Assembly (NCBI RefSeq): GCF_014250515.1
Contig: NZ_CP060202.1
Location: 245,001 to 309,000, forward strand
DNA length: 64,000 bases
Origin: Hymenobacter sediminicola
GTDB taxonomy: Bacteria > Bacteroidota > Bacteroidia > Cytophagales > Hymenobacteraceae
Direction: 5' to 3'
Part shown: positions 44,165 to 52,299 of the stretch, piece by piece
Layout: every line of letters starts with the position of its first letter
Position numbering within the stretch: the stretch's first letter is position 1
Program-made: the position numbers and the translations under genes
The notes under the pieces: model-generated
Told to the model about the DNA's origin: nothing
Databases searched by the model: none
Seen by the model: only the letters and a program-made list of their open reading frames with translations

Positions 44165-45172
44165 ATGGCCGCCAAAAAAGCTACCACCCCTTCTAAAACT
44201 GCTGCCGCGTCTAAACCGGCCGCTGCTGCGCCCGCCAAGAAATCTGCTGCTACTCCCGCCGCCAAGAAGGCCGCCAAATCGGCTGCTGTGGCTCCTGTAC
44301 CCGTGAAGAGGCCCACAGCCAAAGACATGAAGCAGCACGCGCAGAAGCTGCCGTATCCGGCCAAACAGGCTGATATGAAGCTACAGCCGGGTATGGCGTT
44401 CAGCACCTACCGCCCCGCCGGCAAGCTCCAGGACAAAATTGCCCTCATCACCGGCGCCGACTCCGGCATCGGGCGGGCCGTGGCGGTGGCCTTTGCTATG
44501 GAAGGGGCCCACGTGGCCGTGCTTTTCAACGAAAACGTGGTGGACGCTGAAGAAACCAAGCGGCTGATAGAAGCGCAGCAGCGCAAGTGCATTCTGCTGC
44601 AGCTGGATGTCCGGGACCCGGAGCAGTGCCGGCAGGCTGTGCGCCGTACCCGCGCCGAGCTGGGCGGCCTCAACATCCTCGTCAACAATGCCGCCTTTCA
44701 GATGAGCCAGGAGAAATTCGAGGACATTCCGGAAGAGCAGATCCGCCGCACTTTCGATACCAATATCCTGGGCTATATCTGGATGGCACAAGCCGCCGTG
44801 CCGCACCTCAAAAAAGACGACTGCATCATCAACACGGGCAGCATCGTGGGCCTGACGGGTATCCCGATTCTGATTGACTACGCCTGCACCAAGTCCGCCA
44901 TCCATGCCCTCACCAAGAGCCTGGCCACCCATCTCGGCGAGCGGGGCATCCGGGTGAACTGCGTGGTGCCCGGCCCGGTCTGGACGCCCAATATTCCCGG
45001 TACCATGCCGCGCGAGGAAATCGAGAAGTTCGGCTACGAAGTGGCCCTGGCCCGCCCCGGCCAGCCTGAGGAACTGGCCCCGGCTTACGTGCTGCTAGCC
45101 TCGCAGGACGGCTCATTCATGACCGGCTCACTCGTGCATGTCACGGGGGGCAAAATGAGCAGCGACCAATAG
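44165..45172 (+). CDS. SDR-family oxidoreductase with histone-H1-like N-terminal tail
   Basis: The product has 335 residues. The first 55 or so are almost only alanine, lysine, proline, serine and threonine (repeated PAKKSA and AAKKAA units), like the tails of bacterial and eukaryotic H1-type histones. A spacer (KQHAQKLPYPAKQADMKLQPG) leads to a classical SDR: TGADSGIG at 97-103, NNAA at 174-177, catalytic Ser226 and Tyr239/Lys243 in DYACTK, and the C-terminal FMTGSLVHVTGGKMSSDQ. The enzymatic part, including the KLPYPAKQADM leader, resembles general-stress SDRs of the YhdF/YdaD group, probably NAD(P)-dependent with a polyol, sugar or aldehyde substrate. A terminator at 45210 separates it from the next gene. 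The tail may bind DNA or RNA; that is inference. Confidence 0.88.
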   Translation: MAAKKATTPSKTAAASKPAAAAPAKKSAATPAAKKAAKSAAVAPVPVKRPTAKDMKQHAQKLPYPAKQADMKLQPGMAFSTYRPAGKLQDKIALITGADSGIGRAVAVAFAMEGAHVAVLFNENVVDAEETKRLIEAQQRKCILLQLDVRDPEQCRQAVRRTRAELGGLNILVNNAAFQMSQEKFEDIPEEQIRRTFDTNILGYIWMAQAAVPHLKKDDCIINTGSIVGLTGIPILIDYACTKSAIHALTKSLATHLGERGIRVNCVVPGPVWTPNIPGTMPREEIEKFGYEVALARPGQPEELAPAYVLLASQDGSFMTGSLVHVTGGKMSSDQ

Positions 45173-45209
45173 AACAGCCCTGTTTCCTATCGGCGCCTTA
45201 GGTGCCAGC

Positions 45210-45243
45210 AGAAGTGCTTTCCCAGCTTTGGGAAAGCACTTCT
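45210..45243 (+). terminator. terminator after the H1-tailed SDR gene
   Basis: Perfect 15-bp arms agaagtgctttccca (45210-45224) and its complement (45229-45243), loop gctt, then tttttg. It lies 38 bp after the stop codon and separates this gene from the gluconate-dehydrogenase-like cassette. Confidence 0.88.
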
Positions 45244-45319
45244 TTTTGTCATTGAATAACTTTTTCCGGCACGGACTGGTACTGACGTAAGCTCCGCTGT
45301 ACAGTTGTTCTGTTTTTTT

Positions 45320-45928
45320 ATGCCGCACTATCCTGAAGGCACCGTCCGCACGCTACTACAAACCGACCTTGTAACGCCCGCCACACGCGCTGCGCTGAAT
45401 GCCCGGCTGGATGCGCCGGCGCACTACGAGCCGCAGTTTTTCGATGCCGATACCTATGCACTGCTTCGCGCCGTGGCGGCCCGCATCTTCCCGCAGCCCG
45501 ACCGAGAAACTCCCATCGAGTTAGCTCCCGGCATCGACAAGCGGCTGCTGGCTGGCACCGCCGATGGCTGGCGCTACGACGCTATGCCGCCCGACCGGGA
45601 GGCGTACCGGCTGGGGCTGGGCGGCATCAACCAGGCAGCAGAAGTACAATTCAACCAGCTGTTTGTGGAGCTGGATACGGCCAAGCAGGATGCTGTTCTG
45701 GAGCTGCTGGCTGCCGGCAAAGCACCCGGAGAAAACTGGGTTCAATTGCCGCAGAACCGGTTTTTTGAGGAAATGCTGGCCGAAATGGCAGAAGGATATT
45801 ACGCTCATCCGCTGGCCCAGGAGGAAATTGGGTATGTAGGAATGGCCGATGTGCCCGGTTGGCAGCGCATAGGCCTGAATGAGCACGAAGAACGAGAGCC
45901 GGAAGAAAGGGCAGCGGGTGATAAATAA
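45320..45928 (+). CDS. gluconate 2-dehydrogenase subunit 3-family protein
   Basis: The product has 202 residues from the ATG at 45320; a TTG 15 bp upstream would add only MFCFF. The N-terminal part (FDADTYALLRAVAARIFPQPD) and the C-terminal part (FFEEMLAEMAEGYYAHPLAQEEIGYVGMADVPGWQRIGLNE) match the Gluconate_2-dh3 family. In this family the small subunit accompanies a GMC flavoprotein in gluconate, fructose or glycoside 3-dehydrogenase complexes. Many members carry a twin-arginine signal and escort the large subunit through the membrane. None is visible here, so this pair probably stays in the cytoplasm. The GMC gene starts 3 bp after its stop (or 72 bp, if the later ATG is used), so the two are surely co-expressed. 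Confidence 0.87.
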   Translation: MPHYPEGTVRTLLQTDLVTPATRAALNARLDAPAHYEPQFFDADTYALLRAVAARIFPQPDRETPIELAPGIDKRLLAGTADGWRYDAMPPDREAYRLGLGGINQAAEVQFNQLFVELDTAKQDAVLELLAAGKAPGENWVQLPQNRFFEEMLAEMAEGYYAHPLAQEEIGYVGMADVPGWQRIGLNEHEEREPEERAAGDK

Positions 45929-45931
45929 CAC

Positions 45932-47674
45932 ATGATTGGTTTACGAGCCTATCCGTCCCACGTACCTGTTGCATCTTACCTGTCACATGCCACCACGAAA
46001 ATGCCCGACGAAGAACTACTGGAAGAAGGCGTACTGAATCCGGTTCAACCCGAAATACAGGACCCGCTGCTCAAAAGCCTGCTGGCTGAAAGTGAAGCCA
46101 CTGCTGCGCCCACCGAGCAGGAGCAGACCGCCCCACTTCCTGGCCCGACCGATGAGGTAGACTGCGTGGTGATTGGTACCGGTGCAGGCGGAGCGCCTTT
46201 GCTGGCACGCTTGGCCATGGCTGGCCTGAAGGTAGTGGCCCTCGAGGCCGGCCCCCGCCGCGACCCGAAAACTGAGTATGCCACCGATGAAAAAGCCCAG
46301 AACTTCCTGTTTTGGAACGATGAGCGACTTTCAGCGGGCCAAAACCCGGTGGCTTTCGGCAAGAACAATTCCGGCACCGGCGTTGGAGGCTCCACGCTGC
46401 ATTATACTGCCTACACCCCCCGTGCCCACCGCGGCGACCTACAACTGTTCACCGACTTCGGCAAAGGCGTCGACTGGCCTTTCGGGATGGAGGAGCTGGA
46501 GCCGTATTACGAGGAGCTGGAGCATTTTCTGGGTATTTCGGGCCCCACGCCTTACCCCTGGGACCCTACGCGCCGCAAAGGCTACCCATTGGCGCCGCTG
46601 CCGCTGAATGGCGCCGCCCAGCTTATGCAGCGCGCCTGCCAGCAACTCGGTATCCAGACGTCGCCGGCGGCTAACGCAGCACTGTCGGCACGCTACTACC
46701 AGGAGGGCATTGGCTGGCGAGAGGCCTGCACCAACCGGGGCTTCTGCCAGGCCGGCTGCAACCGCGGCGCCAAGGCTAGTATGGACGTCACATTTCTGCC
46801 ACTGGCCGAAAGCTACGGCGCCGAAATCAGGGCCGATGCGTTTGTGACGGAGATTGAGCGTGATGCCCAGGGCCGCGTGACAGGCGTAGTATACGAGCAG
46901 CACGGCCAGACCGTGCGCCAGCGCTGCCGGCACCTGTTTTTGTGTGCCGGAGCTGTAGAAACGCCGCGCCTGCTGCTGCTCAACGAGCTGGCTCTCACCA
47001 GCGGGCAGGTTGGCAAACACTTTATGGCTCATCCGGGCATGCAGGTCTGGGGTACGTTCGAGGAAGACATTCGGCCCTATAAAGGCATTCCGGGTGGGCT
47101 GATTTCCGAAGACACGCACCGCCCCAAAGACGCCGACTTCGCTGGCGGCTACCTGCTGCAAAGCATCGGCGTGATGCCCGTTACGTTTGCCACCCAAATG
47201 GTGCGCCAGCGCAAGCTCTGGGGCCAGCCGTTGCGCGACTACATGCGCCAGTACAACCATGTGGCCGGCATCAACATTCTGGGCGACTGTCTGCCGCACG
47301 CCGACAATTTCCTGGAGCTAAGCGACGAGAAAGATGCCCGCGGCCTGCCCAAGCCGCGCCTGCACTTCACAGCCCAGGAAAACGAGCAGCGCATGAACCG
47401 CCACGCCGAAGCACTAATGCGCCAGATCTGGGAGGCCGCCGGCGCGAAGGATATCTGGGCCTTCGAGCGGTATGCCCACGTCATCGGGACGGCGCGTATG
47501 GGCCTGAGTGGCGACGACGCCGTAGTGAATGCCGACGGACGCGCCTTCGATGTGCCCAACCTCTACATCTGCGACAACTCGTTGTTTCCCAGCGCCCTCA
47601 GCGTGAATCCGGCCCTTACCATCATGGCCCTGAGCCTGCGCACCGCCGACAAGTTTTTGGCGTCGTTGCGGTAG
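45932..47674 (+). CDS. GMC-family FAD-dependent oxidoreductase
   Basis: The product has 580 residues from the ATG at 45932. The ATG at 46001 (MPDEELLEEG) is an equally plausible start and would drop 23 residues. The FAD-binding motif CVVIGTGAGGAPLLARLAMAG lies near 75-95. A GTGVGGSTLHYTAY segment near 149-162 and a cysteine cluster (CTNRGFCQAGCNRGAKAS) typical of sugar dehydrogenases follow. The active-site pair is His516 in AHVIGTARMG and Asn559 in NPALTIMAL. With the subunit-3 homologue upstream it resembles the catalytic subunit of gluconate- or glycoside-3-dehydrogenase. It probably oxidises a sugar hydroxyl and passes electrons to an unidentified acceptor; no cytochrome subunit gene is nearby. 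No signal peptide is visible. Confidence 0.9.
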   Translation: MIGLRAYPSHVPVASYLSHATTKMPDEELLEEGVLNPVQPEIQDPLLKSLLAESEATAAPTEQEQTAPLPGPTDEVDCVVIGTGAGGAPLLARLAMAGLKVVALEAGPRRDPKTEYATDEKAQNFLFWNDERLSAGQNPVAFGKNNSGTGVGGSTLHYTAYTPRAHRGDLQLFTDFGKGVDWPFGMEELEPYYEELEHFLGISGPTPYPWDPTRRKGYPLAPLPLNGAAQLMQRACQQLGIQTSPAANAALSARYYQEGIGWREACTNRGFCQAGCNRGAKASMDVTFLPLAESYGAEIRADAFVTEIERDAQGRVTGVVYEQHGQTVRQRCRHLFLCAGAVETPRLLLLNELALTSGQVGKHFMAHPGMQVWGTFEEDIRPYKGIPGGLISEDTHRPKDADFAGGYLLQSIGVMPVTFATQMVRQRKLWGQPLRDYMRQYNHVAGINILGDCLPHADNFLELSDEKDARGLPKPRLHFTAQENEQRMNRHAEALMRQIWEAAGAKDIWAFERYAHVIGTARMGLSGDDAVVNADGRAFDVPNLYICDNSLFPSALSVNPALTIMALSLRTADKFLASLR

Positions 47675-47760
47675 GAAACGGGGGATGCCCGCTTCCTGCT
47701 TTTCACTATAAAGCTAGCAGCCAACAGCTATTAGCTCTAAACCCGGCTAACAGCTCAACA

Positions 47761-49095
47761 ATGAAGTCTTTCCTCAGTCATATCAAGGAGAATTTTGGCG
47801 ACGGCCATTACGAAGGTGACCAATTCGGTGGGGCCGGTGGGCATGACGGAACAGGCCTGCCCACCGGCACGGCCGGCAACTTTATGTTTGCTACTGGCAT
47901 CGAGTGTTCCTATCCAACCATTGCCAATGGCACCATCCGGCGTGATTTGCTGGCCGAAACCGACCACTACAACCGCTACAAGGAAGATCTGGGACTGGTG
48001 AAGGAGCTGGGCCTGAAAGTGCTGCGCTACAACCTGCCCTACTACCTCATCCACAAAGGTCCCGGCCAGTTCGATTGGGAGTTTGCGGATCTGGCCATGG
48101 CCGAAATCCGGCGCCTCGGCATCACCCCCATCATCGACCTGATGCATTTCGGCGTGCCCGACTGGGTGGGCAACTTCCAGAACCCTGAGCTGCCGGTGCA
48201 CTTCGCCGAGTACTGCGGGGCAGTAGCCCAGCGCTATCCGTGGGTGCGGTTTTATACGCCCGTGAACGAGATATACGTCACAGCCCGCGCTTCTGCCAAA
48301 GACGGTATCTGGAACGAGCAGCTCAAAGACGACCGGGCCTTTATTACGGCCATGAAGCACATTACGGCTGCCAGCATCATGGGCAACCAGCAGATTGCCA
48401 AGTACCGGCCCGACTGCATCATTGTGCAAAGCGAGTCGGCGGAGTACATCCATGAAATGCGCGCCGTGGAAAGCGACGCAGTGCGCCTTACCAACAAACT
48501 GCGCTTTCTGTCACTGGACCTGCTTTACGCCCATACCATTGATGCCGAAGTGCTGCTCTACTGCCTCGACAACGGCATGACCCGCGAAGAACTAAAGTGG
48601 TTCATGGCCGGTGAGCCACCTGGCTACCAGATCATGGGCAACGATTACTACGGCCGCAACGAGCGGATTATCAAGCCCGATGGTAGCTGGTGCGCGGCGG
48701 AAGATGTGCTGGGCTGGTACACCATGACCCGCCAGTACTACGAGCGGTACCGCAAGCCCGTGATGCACACCGAAACGAACACCTTCAACGCCAAAGATGC
48801 CGAATGCTGGCTCTGGAAGCAGTGGGTGAACGTGCAGCGCATCCGTCAGGATGGAGTGCCCGTTGTGGGATTCACTTGGTACAGCCTGCTCGATCAGCTC
48901 GACTGGGACATCAGCCTCGCCGAAAAGCGCCTGTCCGTGAATGCCTGTGGCTTGTATGATCTGGACCGGAAAATTCGGCCGGTGGGGGAGAGCTACAAAA
49001 TGATGATCCGGGAATTTGGCCAGATTACCGTCATGCCCCACGGCGAGATTTTTGAATTCACCACCCGCCCCGCCATGCTGAAGGTGGAAAAGTAA
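47761..49095 (+). CDS. GH1-family glycoside hydrolase
   Basis: The product has 444 residues and no signal peptide, so cytoplasmic. A glycine-rich stretch (about 15-40) precedes the barrel start FATGIECSYPTI. The clan GH-A residues are present: acid/base Glu170 in YTPVNEIYV and nucleophile Glu337 in MHTETNT. Ordinary GH1 beta-glucosidases have TENG at the nucleophile, so this is a divergent GH1 subgroup. GFTWYSLLDQLDWD near the C-terminus matches the usual WSLLDNFEW block. It lies 86 bp after the GMC gene on the same strand and probably belongs to the same unit. A role in splitting the glycoside handled by the GMC dehydrogenase is inferred from this neighbourhood. The substrate is unknown. Confidence 0.83.
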   Translation: MKSFLSHIKENFGDGHYEGDQFGGAGGHDGTGLPTGTAGNFMFATGIECSYPTIANGTIRRDLLAETDHYNRYKEDLGLVKELGLKVLRYNLPYYLIHKGPGQFDWEFADLAMAEIRRLGITPIIDLMHFGVPDWVGNFQNPELPVHFAEYCGAVAQRYPWVRFYTPVNEIYVTARASAKDGIWNEQLKDDRAFITAMKHITAASIMGNQQIAKYRPDCIIVQSESAEYIHEMRAVESDAVRLTNKLRFLSLDLLYAHTIDAEVLLYCLDNGMTREELKWFMAGEPPGYQIMGNDYYGRNERIIKPDGSWCAAEDVLGWYTMTRQYYERYRKPVMHTETNTFNAKDAECWLWKQWVNVQRIRQDGVPVVGFTWYSLLDQLDWDISLAEKRLSVNACGLYDLDRKIRPVGESYKMMIREFGQITVMPHGEIFEFTTRPAMLKVEK

Positions 49096-49315
49096 CCCTC
49101 GGCGCTTCAGTAGGCAAATGAACTAACAGTAGCTCTTGTCTACCATCAGGCAAGTAGCAGAACATGGTTGGCATCCAGGGAAAGGTGCCGCGTACAATCC
49201 TTTTGGGCTGAAGATCAGAACCGTTGGGCTATATGTGGTTTCGCTAATTCTTTCCGCAGGATTGTGTAGGTTGGAAGCGTTTTCCGCTATTCTTCAACTC
49301 TACGCAATCTTAGTT

Positions 49316-50752
49316 ATGAAAAAACGTGTTTCCCACGGCCGGCATCTGGCGTGGGTAGCTGGCCTGCTCGCCTTGGGTGCCTGCAGCCCCAAAGCGGCTT
49401 CCGTCGCGACGACCAGCACCACGCCGCCACCTACCGCTGAGGTGGCTCCGCAGCCTGCCGCTTCCAGTTTTCAGATTCCAGTGGAGTACTACACGCTGCC
49501 CAACGGCCTGAAAGTGGTGCTCTCGCCCGACCACACGGCGCCTACGGCCACGGTTGCAGCCTACTACAACGTCGGCTTCCGCAACGAGCCCCGCGACCGG
49601 ACCGGCTACGCCCATCTGTTTGAACACCTGATGTTTCAGGGCTCGCAGAACCTGGGTAAGATGGAGTTTATCCAGCTGATTCAGAAGAACGGCGGCGTAC
49701 TCAACGGCTCCACGCGCTTCGATTTTACCAACTACTTCGAAGTGGTGCCCTCGCACAAGCTCGAAACCATGCTCTGGGCCGAAGCTGACCGGATGCGCGG
49801 CCTCGCCATCACGCAGGCCAACCTGACCAACCAGCAGGGTGTGGTGAAAAATGAGGTGCGCGTAAACGTGCTCAACCAGCCTTACGGCGGCTTTCCGTGG
49901 CTGGACATGCCGCAGTTCGCCAACAAAAACTGGAACAACGCCCACAACTTCTACGGCGACCTGAAGGACCTCGACGCCGCCACGCTCGCCGATGCGCAGC
50001 AGTTCTTCAAGACCTTCTATGCACCCAACAACGCGGCCCTGGCCGTAGTCGGCGACTTTGAGCCGGCGGAAGCCAAGGCCTGGATTGAGAAATATTTTGC
50101 GAACATCCCGGCTGCCACGCAGCCGCCCAAGCCCGATGTGAAGGAGCCGCGCCAGGAGCAGGAGCAGCGCTTCACCAAGGACGACAAGCTGGCCACCAAG
50201 CCCGCGCTGGCCTTCGCCTACCACATGCCCGACCGCAACACGCCGGAGTACTACGCTCTTATCCTGCTCGACCAGATTCTGCTGCAGGGCAAAGACAGCC
50301 GCCTGTATCAGGCTATGGTGCAGAAGCGCGGCCTCACCGACAACGTGAATGGCGGCATCAACTACCTCGGCAACGCCTTCAACTACGCCGGCCCTATGCT
50401 CTGGATGGGCGACCTGATCTATGACCAGTCTGTGAAGTCTGATTCCGTGGTGAGCGTGCTTGATCAGGAAATCAGCCGCCTCGCCAAAGGCGGCATCGAC
50501 CAGAGCACGCTGGATCTGGCAGTAGTAAAGCTGCGCTCCAGTCTCTACGACCAGCTCTCCGGCTCCGACAATTTCGGGCGGGCCGATATGCTGGCCTCGT
50601 TTGCGCTGTTCGACAACAATCCGGCCCGCATCAACGAGCTGGAAAACGAATTCCGGAAGGTGACGCCTGCCATTATGCAGCGCACCATTCAGGAGTATCT
50701 GCGGCCCACCAACCGGACCATTCTCATTGTCAATCCGCTGGCTAAAAGCTAA
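49316..50752 (+). CDS. M16 (pitrilysin-type) zinc metalloprotease, lipoprotein
   Basis: The product has 478 residues from the ATG at 49316. A longer frame to 49136 adds 60 residues without family match and is rejected. A lipoprotein signal ends LLALGAC (Cys23). The inverted zinc motif HxxEH is intact at His100-Leu-Phe-Glu103-His104, and the third ligand Glu180 lies in VVKNEVR at the standard distance. The second half is the usual inactive M16 repeat. Such enzymes digest peptides or small proteins in the periplasm. The next gene, 8 bp downstream, encodes a partner without the zinc motif, and the two probably form a heterodimer as in other bacterial M16 pairs. Confidence 0.93.
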   Translation: MKKRVSHGRHLAWVAGLLALGACSPKAASVATTSTTPPPTAEVAPQPAASSFQIPVEYYTLPNGLKVVLSPDHTAPTATVAAYYNVGFRNEPRDRTGYAHLFEHLMFQGSQNLGKMEFIQLIQKNGGVLNGSTRFDFTNYFEVVPSHKLETMLWAEADRMRGLAITQANLTNQQGVVKNEVRVNVLNQPYGGFPWLDMPQFANKNWNNAHNFYGDLKDLDAATLADAQQFFKTFYAPNNAALAVVGDFEPAEAKAWIEKYFANIPAATQPPKPDVKEPRQEQEQRFTKDDKLATKPALAFAYHMPDRNTPEYYALILLDQILLQGKDSRLYQAMVQKRGLTDNVNGGINYLGNAFNYAGPMLWMGDLIYDQSVKSDSVVSVLDQEISRLAKGGIDQSTLDLAVVKLRSSLYDQLSGSDNFGRADMLASFALFDNNPARINELENEFRKVTPAIMQRTIQEYLRPTNRTILIVNPLAKS

Positions 50753-50760
50753 CTTATCAT

Positions 50761-52224
50761 ATGAAAACGCTTTATTATGGGCTGCTCAGCGCAGCTCTGT
50801 TGACTGCCGGACCGGTAGCCGAGGCCCAAAAAGCACCGGCTAAAACACCCGCCAAGAAACCAGCCACTTCTGCCGCCGCTGCGGCCCCTACTACGCCCAA
50901 AGAAACTCCGCCGCCCGGTGGTACGCCCCGCGACTTTACGCTGCCGGCCAAAGAGGAATTTACGCTCAGCAACGGCCTCAAAGCGCAGCTGGTGCCCTAC
51001 GGCGAAGTACCCAAAGTCACGATGATGGTGGCCATTCAGGCCGGCAACGTGCATGAGGCGGCCAACGAAGTAGGTGCTGCCGACTTGTTAGCTCGGCTGC
51101 TGCGTGAAGGCACGCCCACACTGTCGGCCACACAACTAGCCGACAAGATTGCCCGCATGGGTGGCTCCCTCGATATTTCGGCCGGCGCCGACCAGACCAA
51201 CTTGTGGGCTTCCTGCCTGAGTGAGTATGCGCCGGAACTGGCCGCGGTGCTGGCCGATGTAGTGCAGCACTCCACACTGCCCGAAAGTGAGTTGCCCCGC
51301 ATCAAAGCCGATTTTAAACGCCAGATGAACCTGGCCCGGGCCCAGCCCGGCACGCAGGCCCGCCAGAAGTTCTCGGCGGCGCTCTACGGCAGCCACCCCT
51401 ACGGCCGCCCCCTGCCCACCGACGCCGAAATTGATGCCCTAACTATGGCGCAGGTAAAGGCCTTCTATCAGAACCAATATGGCGCCCAGCGCACCGCCAT
51501 TTTTGTGGCCGGTAAGTTCGATAAAGTCGCCCTGCGCGACGCCATTACCAAAGCCTGGGCTGAGATGCCGCAAGGTCCGGCGCCGCGCATTGAAGTAGCC
51601 AAATCCCAGATCCGGCCCGACGTGACCACGCTGGACCGGCCCGGTGCGCCGCAGTCTACCATCGTCATCGGCATGCCCGTCGTGGATCCGTCGCACCCCG
51701 ACTACATGCGCGTGCGGGTGATGAATTCGCTGCTGGGCGGCTCGTTTGGCTCGCGCATCACGCGCAACATCCGCGAAGATAAAGGCTACACCTACTCGCC
51801 CTACAGCTACCTCGAAACGCACTACCGCACCGGTAACTGGAGCCAGAACGCCGACGTGACGACGCAGGAAACCGGCAATTCGCTCAAGGAAATCATGTAT
51901 GAGATTGAGCGCCTACAGAAAACCCCGCCCACGGCCGAGGAACTGAAAGGTATCCAGAACTACGAGTCGGGCCTGTTTGTGCTGCGCAACTCTACCCCCA
52001 GCGGCATAATCGGCCAGCTTAATAGTCTGAACCTGCACGGCCTCCCCGACAGCTACCTCACCGAGCAGGTCAAGAATATCAACGCCGTGACGCCACAGCA
52101 GGTGAGCGAAACTGCCCGCAAATACGTCCGTCCCGAGGCCATGACGATTGTGGTTGTCGGGGATAAGAAGATTATTGATCCGCAGATCAAGAAGTTTCAG
52201 GCAAGCCGGAAGAAGGCTCTATAA
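50761..52224 (+). CDS. M16-family protein lacking the zinc motif, secreted partner subunit
   Basis: The product has 487 residues. A signal peptide (1-22, ending PVAEAQ) is followed by an alanine/lysine/proline-rich linker to about residue 58, then the M16 fold (FTLSNGLKAQLVPYGEVPKVTMMVAIQAG). At the place of HxxEH it reads AADLLARLLREGT, so zinc cannot be bound. The substrate-binding arginine/tyrosine region NIREDKGYTYSPYSY is kept. It should be the non-catalytic half of a heterodimer with the protease encoded 8 bp upstream. A perfect 36-bp palindrome just after the gene ends transcription from both this gene and the convergent catalase gene. Confidence 0.92.
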   Translation: MKTLYYGLLSAALLTAGPVAEAQKAPAKTPAKKPATSAAAAAPTTPKETPPPGGTPRDFTLPAKEEFTLSNGLKAQLVPYGEVPKVTMMVAIQAGNVHEAANEVGAADLLARLLREGTPTLSATQLADKIARMGGSLDISAGADQTNLWASCLSEYAPELAAVLADVVQHSTLPESELPRIKADFKRQMNLARAQPGTQARQKFSAALYGSHPYGRPLPTDAEIDALTMAQVKAFYQNQYGAQRTAIFVAGKFDKVALRDAITKAWAEMPQGPAPRIEVAKSQIRPDVTTLDRPGAPQSTIVIGMPVVDPSHPDYMRVRVMNSLLGGSFGSRITRNIREDKGYTYSPYSYLETHYRTGNWSQNADVTTQETGNSLKEIMYEIERLQKTPPTAEELKGIQNYESGLFVLRNSTPSGIIGQLNSLNLHGLPDSYLTEQVKNINAVTPQQVSETARKYVRPEAMTIVVVGDKKIIDPQIKKFQASRKKAL

Positions 52225-52244
52225 ACGGCCCTTTTACGCCGACG

Positions 52245-52280
52245 AAAAAGGCCGTTCCGGATATCCGGAACGGCCTTTTT
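52245..52280. terminator. perfectly palindromic bidirectional terminator
   Basis: A 36-bp perfect palindrome with 18-bp arms and no unpaired loop base in the DNA (half-site aaaaaggccgttccggat), A-rich at one end and T-rich at the other. It lies between the convergent M16 and catalase genes, 20 bp from each stop. Confidence 0.9.
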
Positions 52281-52299
52281 ATTTCTGTGGCAGCAGGCC

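Noticed and set aside
49136-49315. 60-residue N-terminal extension of the M16 protease
   Set aside because: The extension matches no M16 protein, while the internal ATG at 49316 begins a proper lipoprotein signal.
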